Origin: an uncultured Chlorobiaceae bacterium
GTDB lineage: Bacteria > Bacteroidota > Chlorobiia > Chlorobiales > Chlorobiaceae
DNA length: 39,858 nucleotides
Direction: 5' to 3'
Assembly (NCBI GenBank): GCA_903838025.1
Contig: CAILXB010000177.1
Span: forward strand, 1 to 39,858
Shown: piece after piece, positions 1-7,541 of the stretch
How positions within the stretch are numbered: position 1 is the stretch's first letter
Layout: the number at the start of each line of letters is the position of its first letter
Position numbers and translations under genes: made by a program
The notes under the pieces: model-generated
The model's input: only the letters and a program-made list of their open reading frames with translations
What the model was told of the DNA's origin: nothing
The model's database searches: none

Positions 1-1
1 G

Positions 2-217
2 ATGGGAAAAACAAAAGTTGCGGTAACCATTGATGCAATGGCCATCATAAAAATTGACCGGCTTGTCGAAAGGAGGGTTTTTGCCAATCGCAGTCAGGCA
101 ATACAAGAGGCGCTCTATGAAAAAATTGAGCGTATTGAGCAGCGCAGACTGGCGGAAGAGTGTGCAAAACTTGATCCTGTCGAAGAGCGCCAACTGGCAG
201 AAGAGGGTAAATGTTAA
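2..217 (+). CDS. Ribbon-helix-helix antitoxin-like protein, probably C-terminally truncated
   Basis: This 71-residue protein starts with a short basic beta-strand segment (KVAVTID) followed by two helices containing NRSQAIQEAL. That is the usual layout of MazE/CopG-type ribbon-helix-helix DNA-binding antitoxins. The rest is a charged helix rich in Glu and Arg (residues 40-68). Antitoxins of this type usually continue with an acidic, aromatic tail that binds the toxin, and a PemK/MazF toxin gene normally follows directly. Here the protein stops just after LAEEG and no toxin ORF exists in the next 130 bases. I infer a decayed or orphan antitoxin. The fold assignment is fairly safe; function as an active antitoxin is doubtful. 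It sits at the window edge, so anything upstream is unseen. Confidence 0.55.
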   Translation: MGKTKVAVTIDAMAIIKIDRLVERRVFANRSQAIQEALYEKIERIEQRRLAEECAKLDPVEERQLAEEGKC

Positions 218-346
218 CTTTCCTCTCTGGATGATTGACTCGCTTAATAAAGAACCGTATGTAAAATCCGGCTTCTTGAAAAACCGGTGCCGCATTGAGT
301 GGGCTTTGGTTTAAAATAAATTTGCATTTAGTGTAATAACCAGACA

Positions 347-1642
347 ATGAGAATAGACAGAATTGAAATAGATAACTTCAAAAACATTGAGAAGTTGTCA
401 ATTATCTTTGGCAAAGGCGTGAACCTGTTTGTTGGAGCCAATGGTAGCGGTAAAACAACTTTGCTTGAGGCAATTAATATTGCTTTAGGAGGATTTTTTG
501 GAGAGCAAGAACAAAAAATGCAAAGGATGATAGAGTTACCTGAAGTTAGAATAATAATGGCGGATGGTAATCCTGTGAGAGTTGAGAAAACATCAATTAA
601 AGCTTTTTCTGATGTAATTGGTGGCAACTGGACTCGAAATTTTAACTCTATTACTAAAAATAATGACGTCAAGAATGCAAGAATCGCAGGTATTTACGGC
701 AGTAAAATCTTAAACGGTTTTTTCAAACCAGAGGACAAAAATATTGCCCCCTTAATTGCATATTATTCTACACAACGATTGTTTAAAGATGCTTCACAAT
801 CTGCCAAGCAGAAATTTGATCCATTAGCCGGCAGAAGAAATGGCTATTTGCAATGCTTGAAAGACAATGCCATTAAAGGAACATTGGTGGAATGGTTAGG
901 AAATGCGGTAACAAGCAGAGCAACAAAGCAAATCAAAGAAATTGATTCTGTTGATTTGGTTTTGGAGAATGTTGAGACGGCCATTAAAAAGACTTTGGCT
1001 TCCTTCAATGATGATATTTGCGAAAATGATATCAAAATATATCAAGAGGCGAAATTTAATTTTGAACTCTTTATTCAGTTAAAAGATAATTTCAGTCTGC
1101 CAATCAACTACTATTCAGACGGCTTTAGAAACATAATTTACTTGATAGTTGATTTGATATGGCGAGCGTCTCAGCTCAATCCATGGTTAACGCTTGATGA
1201 AATTAAAAATCAACAAACGGGATGTGTAACCATTGATGAGATTGACTTGCATCTGCATCCAAAATGGCAAGCAAAAGCAATTGCTATTTTACAGGAATTA
1301 TTGCCCAAAGTCCAATTCTTTATCACCACCCATAGTCCAACTGTTGTTGCTAACTTTGATAACGGCTCTTTATTTGTTATAAATGAAGGCAGTGTTGCAA
1401 AGCACAATTCTGATTATTTTGGAAAAGAAATAAACTTTGTTCTAAGAAATGTACTTGGTGCTTCTGATAGACATGTGCCCACCCAGCAGAGAATTAATCA
1501 CCTGCTTCAATTGATAGATACAGAGCCCGACAGCAAAGAGATTCGACCGCTCCTTGATGGACTGGTTGCCCAATTTGGAGAAGATGATCCGGATATTCAA
1601 AAAGCAATTGCATTATATGAACTTTCAAAAAATCAAGACTAA
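347..1642 (+). CDS. ptuA: Septu-type defence ATPase PtuA (AAA/ABC-like)
   Basis: This 431-residue SMC/RecF-like ATPase has its Walker A at residues 30-37 (GANGSGKT), an ABC-signature-like YYSDGFRN near 255-262, a Walker B at 293-304 (VTIDEIDLHLHP) and a His switch in TTHSP at 327-331. The N-terminal MRIDRIEIDNFKNI strand is typical of DNA-repair and defence ATPases. The gene shares a TAATG stop/start with the HNH gene that follows, so the two are translationally coupled. This ATPase plus TIGR02646-type HNH pairing is the Septu (PtuAB) anti-phage module, which also occurs as an effector in some retrons. No reverse transcriptase is visible here, so I call a stand-alone Septu. The gene is noticeably A+T-rich compared with the housekeeping genes to the right, which suggests horizontal acquisition. 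Confidence 0.8.
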   Translation: MRIDRIEIDNFKNIEKLSIIFGKGVNLFVGANGSGKTTLLEAINIALGGFFGEQEQKMQRMIELPEVRIIMADGNPVRVEKTSIKAFSDVIGGNWTRNFNSITKNNDVKNARIAGIYGSKILNGFFKPEDKNIAPLIAYYSTQRLFKDASQSAKQKFDPLAGRRNGYLQCLKDNAIKGTLVEWLGNAVTSRATKQIKEIDSVDLVLENVETAIKKTLASFNDDICENDIKIYQEAKFNFELFIQLKDNFSLPINYYSDGFRNIIYLIVDLIWRASQLNPWLTLDEIKNQQTGCVTIDEIDLHLHPKWQAKAIAILQELLPKVQFFITTHSPTVVANFDNGSLFVINEGSVAKHNSDYFGKEINFVLRNVLGASDRHVPTQQRINHLLQLIDTEPDSKEIRPLLDGLVAQFGEDDPDIQKAIALYELSKNQD

Positions 1643-2337
1643 TGCAGTTTATCAAAAAACAAACAACTGAGCCAATTGATTGGAATGTATGGTTTACAGT
1701 ACCTCCTGACAGGCGCACGTTTAATTACGGAACTGACTGTAGTTCATTACCAAGGATTAGGGAGGCAAAACAGTTTTTGATTGATGAGCAACATTCTTTA
1801 TGTGCTTATTGCCAGCAAAAAATTGATATCGATAATTCATCTATTGAACACGTTACACCAAAAGAACACAATAAGGAGTTGTCAACTTCCTACTTTAATC
1901 TGGTCGCTGTTTGCAACAAAAATCAAGTAAAAGATCATTTAACGGGAAAATTTCATTGTGACCGTGAACGAGGAAGTAATATCATTCCTCCTGTTATTTT
2001 TTATTCCAACACAAAGTCAGTTGCCAACAAGACAAATTTTTATTTTACCGCTTACGCAAGTGGCGAAATTGCTGCTAAACCAAGTCTGGAAATCACTATT
2101 AGAAATCAGATAGAAGCTTTTATTAACATCTTAAACCTTAACCATAGTACTCTCAAAGATAACAGAGCAAAGGGTGCCCTCAGAGGTATGACTGCTGCGT
2201 ATTCAAGTTTGCCAGATAAAAGCCATAAGAAAAGCATTTTCTGGCGAAAACAATATGATAGAATTTTAAATAACCAATTTCATCCATTTCGTGAGTATTT
2301 GCTGGTATATATCGGATCCAAAATCGGATTGAATTAA
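1642..2337 (+). CDS. ptuB: Septu-type HNH nuclease PtuB
   Basis: This 231-residue HNH-family nuclease starts inside the stop codon of the upstream ATPase (TAATG). Visible motifs are CAYC at 54-57 (a zinc-type pair), IEHVTPKE at 68-75 with the likely catalytic His70, YFNLVAVC at 84-91 with the conserved Asn86, and HCDRERGSN from His105. This matches the TIGR02646 family used as PtuB in Septu systems. The ATPase is thought to control the nuclease, which damages nucleic acid on infection. The gene is A+T-rich like its partner. Pairing and motifs make the call good; the exact target (DNA or RNA) cannot be read from the sequence. Confidence 0.8.
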   Translation: MQFIKKQTTEPIDWNVWFTVPPDRRTFNYGTDCSSLPRIREAKQFLIDEQHSLCAYCQQKIDIDNSSIEHVTPKEHNKELSTSYFNLVAVCNKNQVKDHLTGKFHCDRERGSNIIPPVIFYSNTKSVANKTNFYFTAYASGEIAAKPSLEITIRNQIEAFINILNLNHSTLKDNRAKGALRGMTAAYSSLPDKSHKKSIFWRKQYDRILNNQFHPFREYLLVYIGSKIGLN

Positions 2338-2395
2338 AGAATAGAAAACGACAAATTACGATAAGCTGATCAATACACTCAAACAGTGTTCATGA

Positions 2396-2515
2396 TTGTT
2401 AGGGCTAAATAGCAATATTTCGCGTCCTTTCGATAAATTCGAAACTGGCGGGATTGCCGTCAAGGTCATCAACCACCTTGGCGACACAGTGATGAAGGTG
2501 TTCAAAATATTGTGA
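2396..2515 (+). pseudogene. C-terminal remnant, possibly of a restriction-modification (DNA methylase or helicase) gene
   Basis: Between ptuB and the next ATPase an open stretch with no start codon reads ...RPFDKFETGGIAVKVINH and ends ...MKVFKIL, then a stop. IAVKVINHxGD-xVMKVF resembles the extreme C-terminus of adenine-specific methylases and type III restriction-modification subunits as I remember them. Upstream the frame is closed by a stop at 2393-2395, so only about 40 codons survive. I infer a deletion remnant. The family assignment rests on one short stretch and could be wrong. Confidence 0.35.
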
Positions 2516-2586
2516 TGATGCGAAAAAAAAATCATAATGTTAAGCAACGTTGCCATGCAAAAATAAAAGAAAACTGCAAGACCATT

Positions 2587-4338
2587 ATGATTACCCGCCT
2601 GACACTGCGCAATTTCAAAAACGTCGGGGAACAGAGCTACGATTTCACCCGTTTCGACCTGCTCGTTGGAAGAAATAACAGCGGAAAAAGCACCGTGCTT
2701 CAGGCGCTTGCCATCTGGCAGTACTGTGTCGATGAATTCCACCGCTCTGCCCGACGTGGTTCGAAAGGAATACAGATCGTGCTCCCCAACTTCACAGCTC
2801 TGCCGGTACCGGAGTTTAATCTTTTGTGGAAGGACAGAACTGACCGTCGTTATCCTCTTGTCGATGGGAAAAAGAAGCAGGAATTTATCCTCATCCAGAT
2901 TGTGGTTGAATGGCACATCGCTCCTGAAAAAACAGAGGTTTTTGGTGTTGAACTGCGCTATCACTCTCCGCAAACGATGTATGCGATTCCTGATGGCGGT
3001 TGGACAAGATTCCGTGAACTGGAAAAAGCTGAGGTGCTGCCAAAAATCGCTTATGTCCCTCCATTTTCAGGTCTTGAACCCACAGAAAAATGGCTGGATT
3101 TTGCACCGATTCGCCAGCAAATTGGAAAAGGGCAACCTGGCAGTGTCTTGCGCAACCTGCTGCTTCAGGTCTGCCCGCCGATAGACCCTCGGATCAAGAG
3201 CGGCAAGCCAAGGCATCCGCAAGAGTGGCAGGAAGTCTTGAGCATCATGCAACGATGGTTTTCGGTAACAATGCTTGAACCGAAGTATGACTCTCAAAAA
3301 GATGTATCCATCACAGTTGACTACCATCAGAATGGCAAAGAGTTCGATATTATTGCTGGCGGAAGCGGCTTTCATCAGACGCTGACATTACTTGCATTTC
3401 TTTATGGTTATAAGCCGACAACCATCCTGCTCGATGAACCGGATGCTCACCTGCATGTGAACCTGCAACGAGAAATTCTCGATTTTTTCAGGCTGCAATC
3501 CTATGAGAGGGGTACCCAGTTTTTGATTGCAACTCATGCCGAGGAGTTTGCCAGAGGAGTTGATGCAAGTCAAATCCTCTCTTTGATGGGTCAAGAGGCA
3601 CAACGAATTCAATCGGTCCCCGATGTTGTCCGGGCGATGGCCGAAGTGTCGAACGAAGAGATCGTCAGATTGCTGGAATCACCCTGCATCCTCTATGCCG
3701 AAGGAGAGAGTGATGAACGAATTCTGCGGGCGTGGGCCGCCAAATGCGGTGCGCAGGAAGCTATGAACAAACTCTGCTTCAAGCCTATGGGTGGCGGGAA
3801 TAAAATCGCCATGAAAGATGCGGCAGATGAACATTTTAAGGCGTTGCAGCAGATTATTCCTACCGTTTCACGCCTTATGCTCTTTGATTACGATAGCGCC
3901 GAAAACGCATTCCACCCCCAACGGGAGAATCCAACTCTTTTTGAATGGAAACGAAAAAATATCGAAAACTACCTGCTTGTTTCGGATGCATGGAAACGTG
4001 CAGCGTTGCAACTGATGGAGTGCCGGGAAGATGATCTTTTTGCACAACCCGTTTTAAACGTTATTGATCAATTTTTTGCTGACGAAAATTTAACCCTGCC
4101 ACAAGGAAAAAGCTGGCGGGATATTTCAGCAAACATATTCACCGTTGTTGATGGAAAACGGCTGTTGTTTGAGAACGATAATTCCCTCTTCCATCAGTTG
4201 AGAAAAAGGAGTCCATCGTTACAGCTTTTGCGTGAGCAGGTGGCGCTCAGTATGACACCCGATGAAATTCATGATGATGTGCATCGTTTCATGAACAAAT
4301 TGCTCGTCATGACGTCTGTAAAAACAGCATCAGATTAA
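2587..4338 (+). CDS. OLD-family ATPase with C-terminal TOPRIM nuclease domain
   Basis: From the ATG at 2587 the protein is 583 residues and begins MITRLTLRNFKNV, the standard first strand of this ATPase class; an upstream ATG at 2512 would add 25 residues that look non-coding. Walker A is GRNNSGKS (28-35), a signature-like AGGSGFHQ lies near 257-264, Walker B is TILLDEPDAHLH (279-290) and the His switch is in IATHAEE (His317). The C-terminal part has TOPRIM features: AEGESDE (Glu372) and LFDYDS (Asp434, Asp436), then KNIENYLL. This is the domain order of overcoming-lysogenization-defect (OLD) nucleases, many of which act in phage defence. No UvrD-like helicase partner follows, so it is not a Gabija pair. 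It stands alone beside Septu, with base composition closer to the chromosome than ptuAB. Confidence 0.75.
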   Translation: MITRLTLRNFKNVGEQSYDFTRFDLLVGRNNSGKSTVLQALAIWQYCVDEFHRSARRGSKGIQIVLPNFTALPVPEFNLLWKDRTDRRYPLVDGKKKQEFILIQIVVEWHIAPEKTEVFGVELRYHSPQTMYAIPDGGWTRFRELEKAEVLPKIAYVPPFSGLEPTEKWLDFAPIRQQIGKGQPGSVLRNLLLQVCPPIDPRIKSGKPRHPQEWQEVLSIMQRWFSVTMLEPKYDSQKDVSITVDYHQNGKEFDIIAGGSGFHQTLTLLAFLYGYKPTTILLDEPDAHLHVNLQREILDFFRLQSYERGTQFLIATHAEEFARGVDASQILSLMGQEAQRIQSVPDVVRAMAEVSNEEIVRLLESPCILYAEGESDERILRAWAAKCGAQEAMNKLCFKPMGGGNKIAMKDAADEHFKALQQIIPTVSRLMLFDYDSAENAFHPQRENPTLFEWKRKNIENYLLVSDAWKRAALQLMECREDDLFAQPVLNVIDQFFADENLTLPQGKSWRDISANIFTVVDGKRLLFENDNSLFHQLRKRSPSLQLLREQVALSMTPDEIHDDVHRFMNKLLVMTSVKTASD

Positions 4339-4644
4339 ACACCTTGCAATTTGAGTTGAACCCTGAAAAAAGCAAGCTGAACAAGATTAAAAATGGATTA
4401 GCCATTTTGTTTTAAGTTCAGCAGGGCGCTCAAGGTAGCGGTTGCTCCACAACATCATCTTCAACGCCATCACCAGCACTCCTGAAAAACAGAGTTCGGG
4501 GAACTTTTTCTTCGGAGTATTTCTTTATATATTTTATAAACAACGAATTACACTGTTTATATACGTAGGGACGTAACACTTTTTTTATAGATGAACAGCA
4601 TTCATACCATTAGTCTTTTAGCACCACCAAAAACGAAAGTAACG
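4339..4644. other. 306-base intergenic stretch with several inverted repeats
   Basis: No convincing gene lies here. A partly paired hairpin is framed by GCTGAAC (4376-4382) and GTTCAGC (4416-4422). A second short stem AGTTC/GAACT (4493-4505) is followed by T5 and could end transcription of the upstream nuclease gene. Two nearer palindromes at 4535-4575 are listed separately. On the minus strand about 45 codons are open from about 4523 down to 4391 (ending ...ERPAELKTKWLIHF) without a clear start; this may be a relic. Confidence 0.4.
4535..4575. promoter_or_regulatory. Paired palindromes upstream of the exosortase locus (operator candidate)
   Basis: TATAAACA (4535-4542) and TGTTTATA (4554-4561) form a perfect 8-base inverted repeat with an 11-base spacer. 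It is followed at once by TACGT-AGGG-ACGTA (4562-4575). Both lie 70-110 bases before the start of the sorted-protein gene. Spacing and symmetry suit a dimeric regulator, but no specific family is recognised. Confidence 0.35.
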
Positions 4645-5097
4645 ATGAGAAAGATACTCTATGGATTGCTCGCAGTGGTCTTGGCCACGGGGGTGTTGAG
4701 CGGAACTGTTCGGGCTGCGGATGTAGCAAATATAACCCAGGGTCAGGCACAATCGGTCAATACTGGGAACGGCGCGAACATTGGGGGAGATGCAAATACG
4801 GTCTCTGGTACAGGGAGAGGGGCCGGTGGGCCCGGCGATGGCGAAGGTCCGGGCAACGGAGCCGGTCAGGGGATCGGGAATGGACCATCAGAACGGGAAA
4901 ATGGGTCATCAGAGAACGAAGATGAAGCGTCGAGAAGTCTGATGGGTGCTCAGACAACGCTCGTTGCATCATCGGATATGGCAGCATCACCAGCCCCGGA
5001 ACCAGCAATGCTGGTGCTTTTGGGCGTTGGTGGAGTTCTTTTGGTAACATTCTGGCTGAAGATCAGATCTGCCAGGATATCGAAGCGCGCTGCGTGA
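4645..5097 (+). CDS. Small Gly/Asn-rich secreted protein with PEP-CTERM sorting tail (putative exosortase substrate)
   Basis: I choose the ATG at 4645, which puts a clean signal peptide (residues 1-24, MRKILYGLL...TVRA with cleavage before AD) at the N-terminus; the earlier ATG at 4591 would bury it behind 18 residues. The mature part is low-complexity: QSVNTGNGANIGGDANTVSG, then Gly/Pro/Asp/Glu-rich sequence to about residue 95. The end is a sorting signal: PAPEP (116-120), a hydrophobic helix (121-137) and a basic tail (KIRSARISKR). That is the PEP-CTERM tripartite signal cut by exosortases at the membrane. The stop codon overlaps the GTG start of the next gene by 4 bases (GTGA), and the exosortase is two genes downstream. 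I infer it is the dedicated substrate. Its extracellular role is unknown; the low-complexity body suggests a matrix or surface-layer component. Confidence 0.7.
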   Translation: MRKILYGLLAVVLATGVLSGTVRAADVANITQGQAQSVNTGNGANIGGDANTVSGTGRGAGGPGDGEGPGNGAGQGIGNGPSERENGSSENEDEASRSLMGAQTTLVASSDMAASPAPEPAMLVLLGVGGVLLVTFWLKIRSARISKRAA

Positions 5098-5984
5098 AGT
5101 GGCTGCTGGCAAGCTGCCTTTTTGCGGTAGCCCTTGCCGGGTGCTCCCCGAGTGGTGGCGAAGGCGAGAGGGGGCGTGTAAGCGCGGTGGTGAACGGCGT
5201 TGAGATAACCCGGCGTGAGGTCGATTTTTTGTCTCGTCGCCCGGCTCTCCCCGAAGCTGAGGGGGAGGCGGAGCGGCAACGCATCCTCTCGCTTCTAATT
5301 CGCAGGGAGCTACTTGCACAGCGAGCATTGGAGATGAAACTGGAGAACTCTCCAGACTTCATTGTCGCGATGTATGAAGCCCGCCGCAAAATACTTGCCG
5401 GGATGGCTGAGCAGCATGTTGCCACGCAAGCCGTAAAGGTTTCGCTGGAAGCCGCCAGTAAGGTCGTTGCAAAAAATCCCTGTTTTTTTTCACAGAGAAA
5501 ACTCTTTGTCTATGATCAAGTGGTTATACCTGGCGTTGACGAAGGGCTTCTCAGCTCACTGAATACAAGCGCTGGCAAAGGAGCCTCGCTGGCTCAACTG
5601 CTCAACAAGGTCAGCACAAAAAAGATGCCTTTTCGACGCACCATGCAGGTGCTGACAACCAATCAGATTGACCCGGGTATTTTTGAGGTCTTAAGTACGT
5701 TGCGTTTGAACGTGCCACAGGTAGCCCGTATAGAGAAGAAGTTTTCCATGATTCTTGTATTGCGAGCTACGGTGCCGATGCCGCTTGAAGGCGAGGCGGC
5801 CAATCAGGCTGCCGCCGACATCCTGAATGAACAGCAGCGCAGAATGGAACTTTCGAAAACGCTGACCAAATCACTCGATTCGGCAAAAGTCACCTTTTTT
5901 GGCGAATTTGCTTCTGCCAAGAACAGAAAGAAGTTGCCCGAAGCGGTGGTTGATCTGCCGCCTCCTGCGTTACTGCAACCATAA
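5094..5984 (+). CDS. EpsD-like peptidyl-prolyl isomerase-family lipoprotein of the exosortase locus
   Basis: The 296-residue product uses a GTG start that overlaps the upstream stop (GTGA). The N-terminus is a lipoprotein signal with lipobox LAGC, giving lipidated Cys17. The following VVNGVEITRREVDFLSRR and IRRELLAQRALEMKLENSP match the SurA/PpiC-type N-terminal chaperone helices seen in EpsD, a parvulin-family protein often encoded beside exosortases. The part around 140-240 (YDQVVIPGV..., RTMQVLTTNQI) would be the isomerase-like domain, but it is divergent and I see no firm catalytic signature. Likely role: handling the secreted, sorted protein at the outer face of the membrane. The family call rests on context plus the N-terminal pattern. 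Confidence 0.6.
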   Translation: MKWLLASCLFAVALAGCSPSGGEGERGRVSAVVNGVEITRREVDFLSRRPALPEAEGEAERQRILSLLIRRELLAQRALEMKLENSPDFIVAMYEARRKILAGMAEQHVATQAVKVSLEAASKVVAKNPCFFSQRKLFVYDQVVIPGVDEGLLSSLNTSAGKGASLAQLLNKVSTKKMPFRRTMQVLTTNQIDPGIFEVLSTLRLNVPQVARIEKKFSMILVLRATVPMPLEGEAANQAAADILNEQQRRMELSKTLTKSLDSAKVTFFGEFASAKNRKKLPEAVVDLPPPALLQP

Positions 5985-5998
5985 CCCGTTGTGCGCTC

Positions 5999-6856
5999 AT
6001 GACCCTTAAACCGCAAGCATCATGGTTCCCGTGGGTGCTCTTCAGTCTGCTCTTTTCGTATTCTGTGGCAAGGTACCTGCTCCTCTATCCACCATTTCCC
6101 GGAAAAAGCGATCAGGCGCTCCTTTACGCTGGCATAGTCTTCGCTTTATGGTCGGAACGCAGGGCGGTTGCAGCATCGTTGCTTTGCAGGGAGACGGGTG
6201 CTCTCATGCAGGGTTCTGCACTTGTCGCTGTCGGTTGCCTGCTCTATGCCATCGGACGTTTCTACCTGTCGGCAACCATGGATGTCTGGAGCCTCTTTCT
6301 GATGGCCTCAGGATTGGTGGCGGCGCTGGCTCCGCGAAATTATATACGCTCTGCACATTTTATCGCTTTTGCTGGCACCGTTGTTGTGGTGATAGGGTGG
6401 GCTGCGCCAAACATCCTCTCTTCTGAACTTGCGGTTGCCATTGCATCAGTCAGTGCAAGAGTGTTAAGCGCAACAATCCTTCCTGTGGTCGCCAATGGCG
6501 TTATTCTCTCTTTTGGTCCATACAGCGCTGAGGTTACTGAAGCGTGCTCAGGCATGAATTCAATTTTTTCATTGACGGCGCTTTTTGTCATTTACCTGAG
6601 AGCAGGTACACGACGATCTCCATGGCATATTGCGTTACTGGTTCTTTCTCTTCTTCCTGTTGCCGTACTGACCAATTTGGGACGGGTAATTTCGCTTGTG
6701 CTGGCGACATGGTACGTCGGCGACGGTTTTGCACAGGGACTTTTCCATGAAGTTGCCGGAATTATCTCGTTTATTGTCGCTCTCTTGCTGCTTTCGGTTC
6801 TCGATTGGCTACTCACCCTGCATAAAGGATCAAAAACGTCTACAGTATGCGCCTGA
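5999..6856 (+). CDS. Exosortase (EpsH/Xrt family transmembrane cysteine transpeptidase)
   Basis: This 285-residue, very hydrophobic protein has about eight membrane segments. The three exosortase active-site positions are visible in order: Cys183 in TEACSGMNSIFSL, Arg229 in LTNLGRVISLVL, and His250 in GLFHEVAGIISF. Exosortases recognise C-terminal PEP-CTERM signals, cut them in the membrane and are believed to transfer the protein to a surface acceptor. The gene lies 14 bases after the EpsD-like gene, and its last 10 bases overlap the EpsI-like gene. A PEP-CTERM protein is encoded just upstream. Which numbered Xrt subtype this is cannot be decided by reading alone. Unlike many exosortase loci, no glycosyltransferase or polysaccharide-export genes are nearby. 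Confidence 0.88.
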   Translation: MTLKPQASWFPWVLFSLLFSYSVARYLLLYPPFPGKSDQALLYAGIVFALWSERRAVAASLLCRETGALMQGSALVAVGCLLYAIGRFYLSATMDVWSLFLMASGLVAALAPRNYIRSAHFIAFAGTVVVVIGWAAPNILSSELAVAIASVSARVLSATILPVVANGVILSFGPYSAEVTEACSGMNSIFSLTALFVIYLRAGTRRSPWHIALLVLSLLPVAVLTNLGRVISLVLATWYVGDGFAQGLFHEVAGIISFIVALLLLSVLDWLLTLHKGSKTSTVCA

Positions 6857-7533
6857 AAAAGCATAGCATTGTCTCCCTCGCTCTGGGACTCCTGATCCTC
6901 TGTTCGCTGCTTTTGGTCGAGTCGAGAGCGCATCTCCTGGTGAAAGGCTCAAAACCAGATCTTGAACGGCTTGTAAGCCTGCATCCCCCCGGATGGAAAC
7001 TGATTGAGGGATCGCAGGTAAAATTCTTGTGGAACGAATCGGTTTTGACTCAATACGATGTTGTTGCTTCAAGGATCTATCAACATACCGATGGCCGGCG
7101 GGTGCTGGTAGTGATGACCTGGAGCGGTGATGGGTTCCGCCGCCAAGGGCACGATCAGCAGGTATGCTATGGTGCCAGCGGATTTACGGTCAGTTCACCG
7201 CACTCCGTTTCAATCTCGACAGGTACCGACAGCATTGAGGCAATGGCCTTTACAGCCAGCCAGCCCTCTGTAGAAGAAGATGTGCTTTACTGGAGAATTA
7301 CTGATGGAATAAGGGAAAGAGGCATCGACAGCAGGAATACCATTGTCCACCGGCTCCAGCGACTGATCTATCTCTCCAATTTGTTTCAAGGGAAGTTGCC
7401 CGACAATCTGATGGTGAGGGTATCGAGCGTAAGGGAACGAGATGGTCAACCTGCAACAGCCCATCTCGATTACGTCAAAGAGTGGCCCAAGGCTATTTCT
7501 CCAGTTGATCGTGCACGAATTATGGGCCGATAA
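6847..7533 (+). CDS. EpsI family (DUF3485) exosortase-associated protein
   Basis: This 228-residue protein has an N-terminal membrane anchor or uncleaved signal (residues 7-27) and a periplasmic domain. HDQQVCYGASGF (about 102-113, with Cys107) is the recognisable EpsI/DUF3485 signature, and WRITDGIRERG and RLQRLIYLSNLFQGKLPDN are in the expected places. EpsI proteins either follow or are fused to exosortases and are thought to help the transpeptidation step. Here the start lies within the last 10 bases of the exosortase gene, showing tight coupling. It ends 8 bases from the convergent fadD-like gene; no terminator is visible between them. Confidence 0.8.
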   Translation: MRLKKHSIVSLALGLLILCSLLLVESRAHLLVKGSKPDLERLVSLHPPGWKLIEGSQVKFLWNESVLTQYDVVASRIYQHTDGRRVLVVMTWSGDGFRRQGHDQQVCYGASGFTVSSPHSVSISTGTDSIEAMAFTASQPSVEEDVLYWRITDGIRERGIDSRNTIVHRLQRLIYLSNLFQGKLPDNLMVRVSSVRERDGQPATAHLDYVKEWPKAISPVDRARIMGR

Positions 7534-7541
7534 CCTCCCGT

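Noticed and set aside
347-2337. The PtuAB pair as a retron effector.
   Set aside because: No reverse transcriptase or retron RNA is visible within the window; sequence before position 1 could change this.
2356-2973. A 205-codon minus-strand frame across the start of the OLD-family gene.
   Set aside because: It is antisense to the Walker A region, and its sequence has no protein character.
2587-4338. The OLD-like gene as half of a Gabija system.
   Set aside because: Gabija needs a UvrD-like helicase next to it. The next gene downstream is the exosortase substrate.
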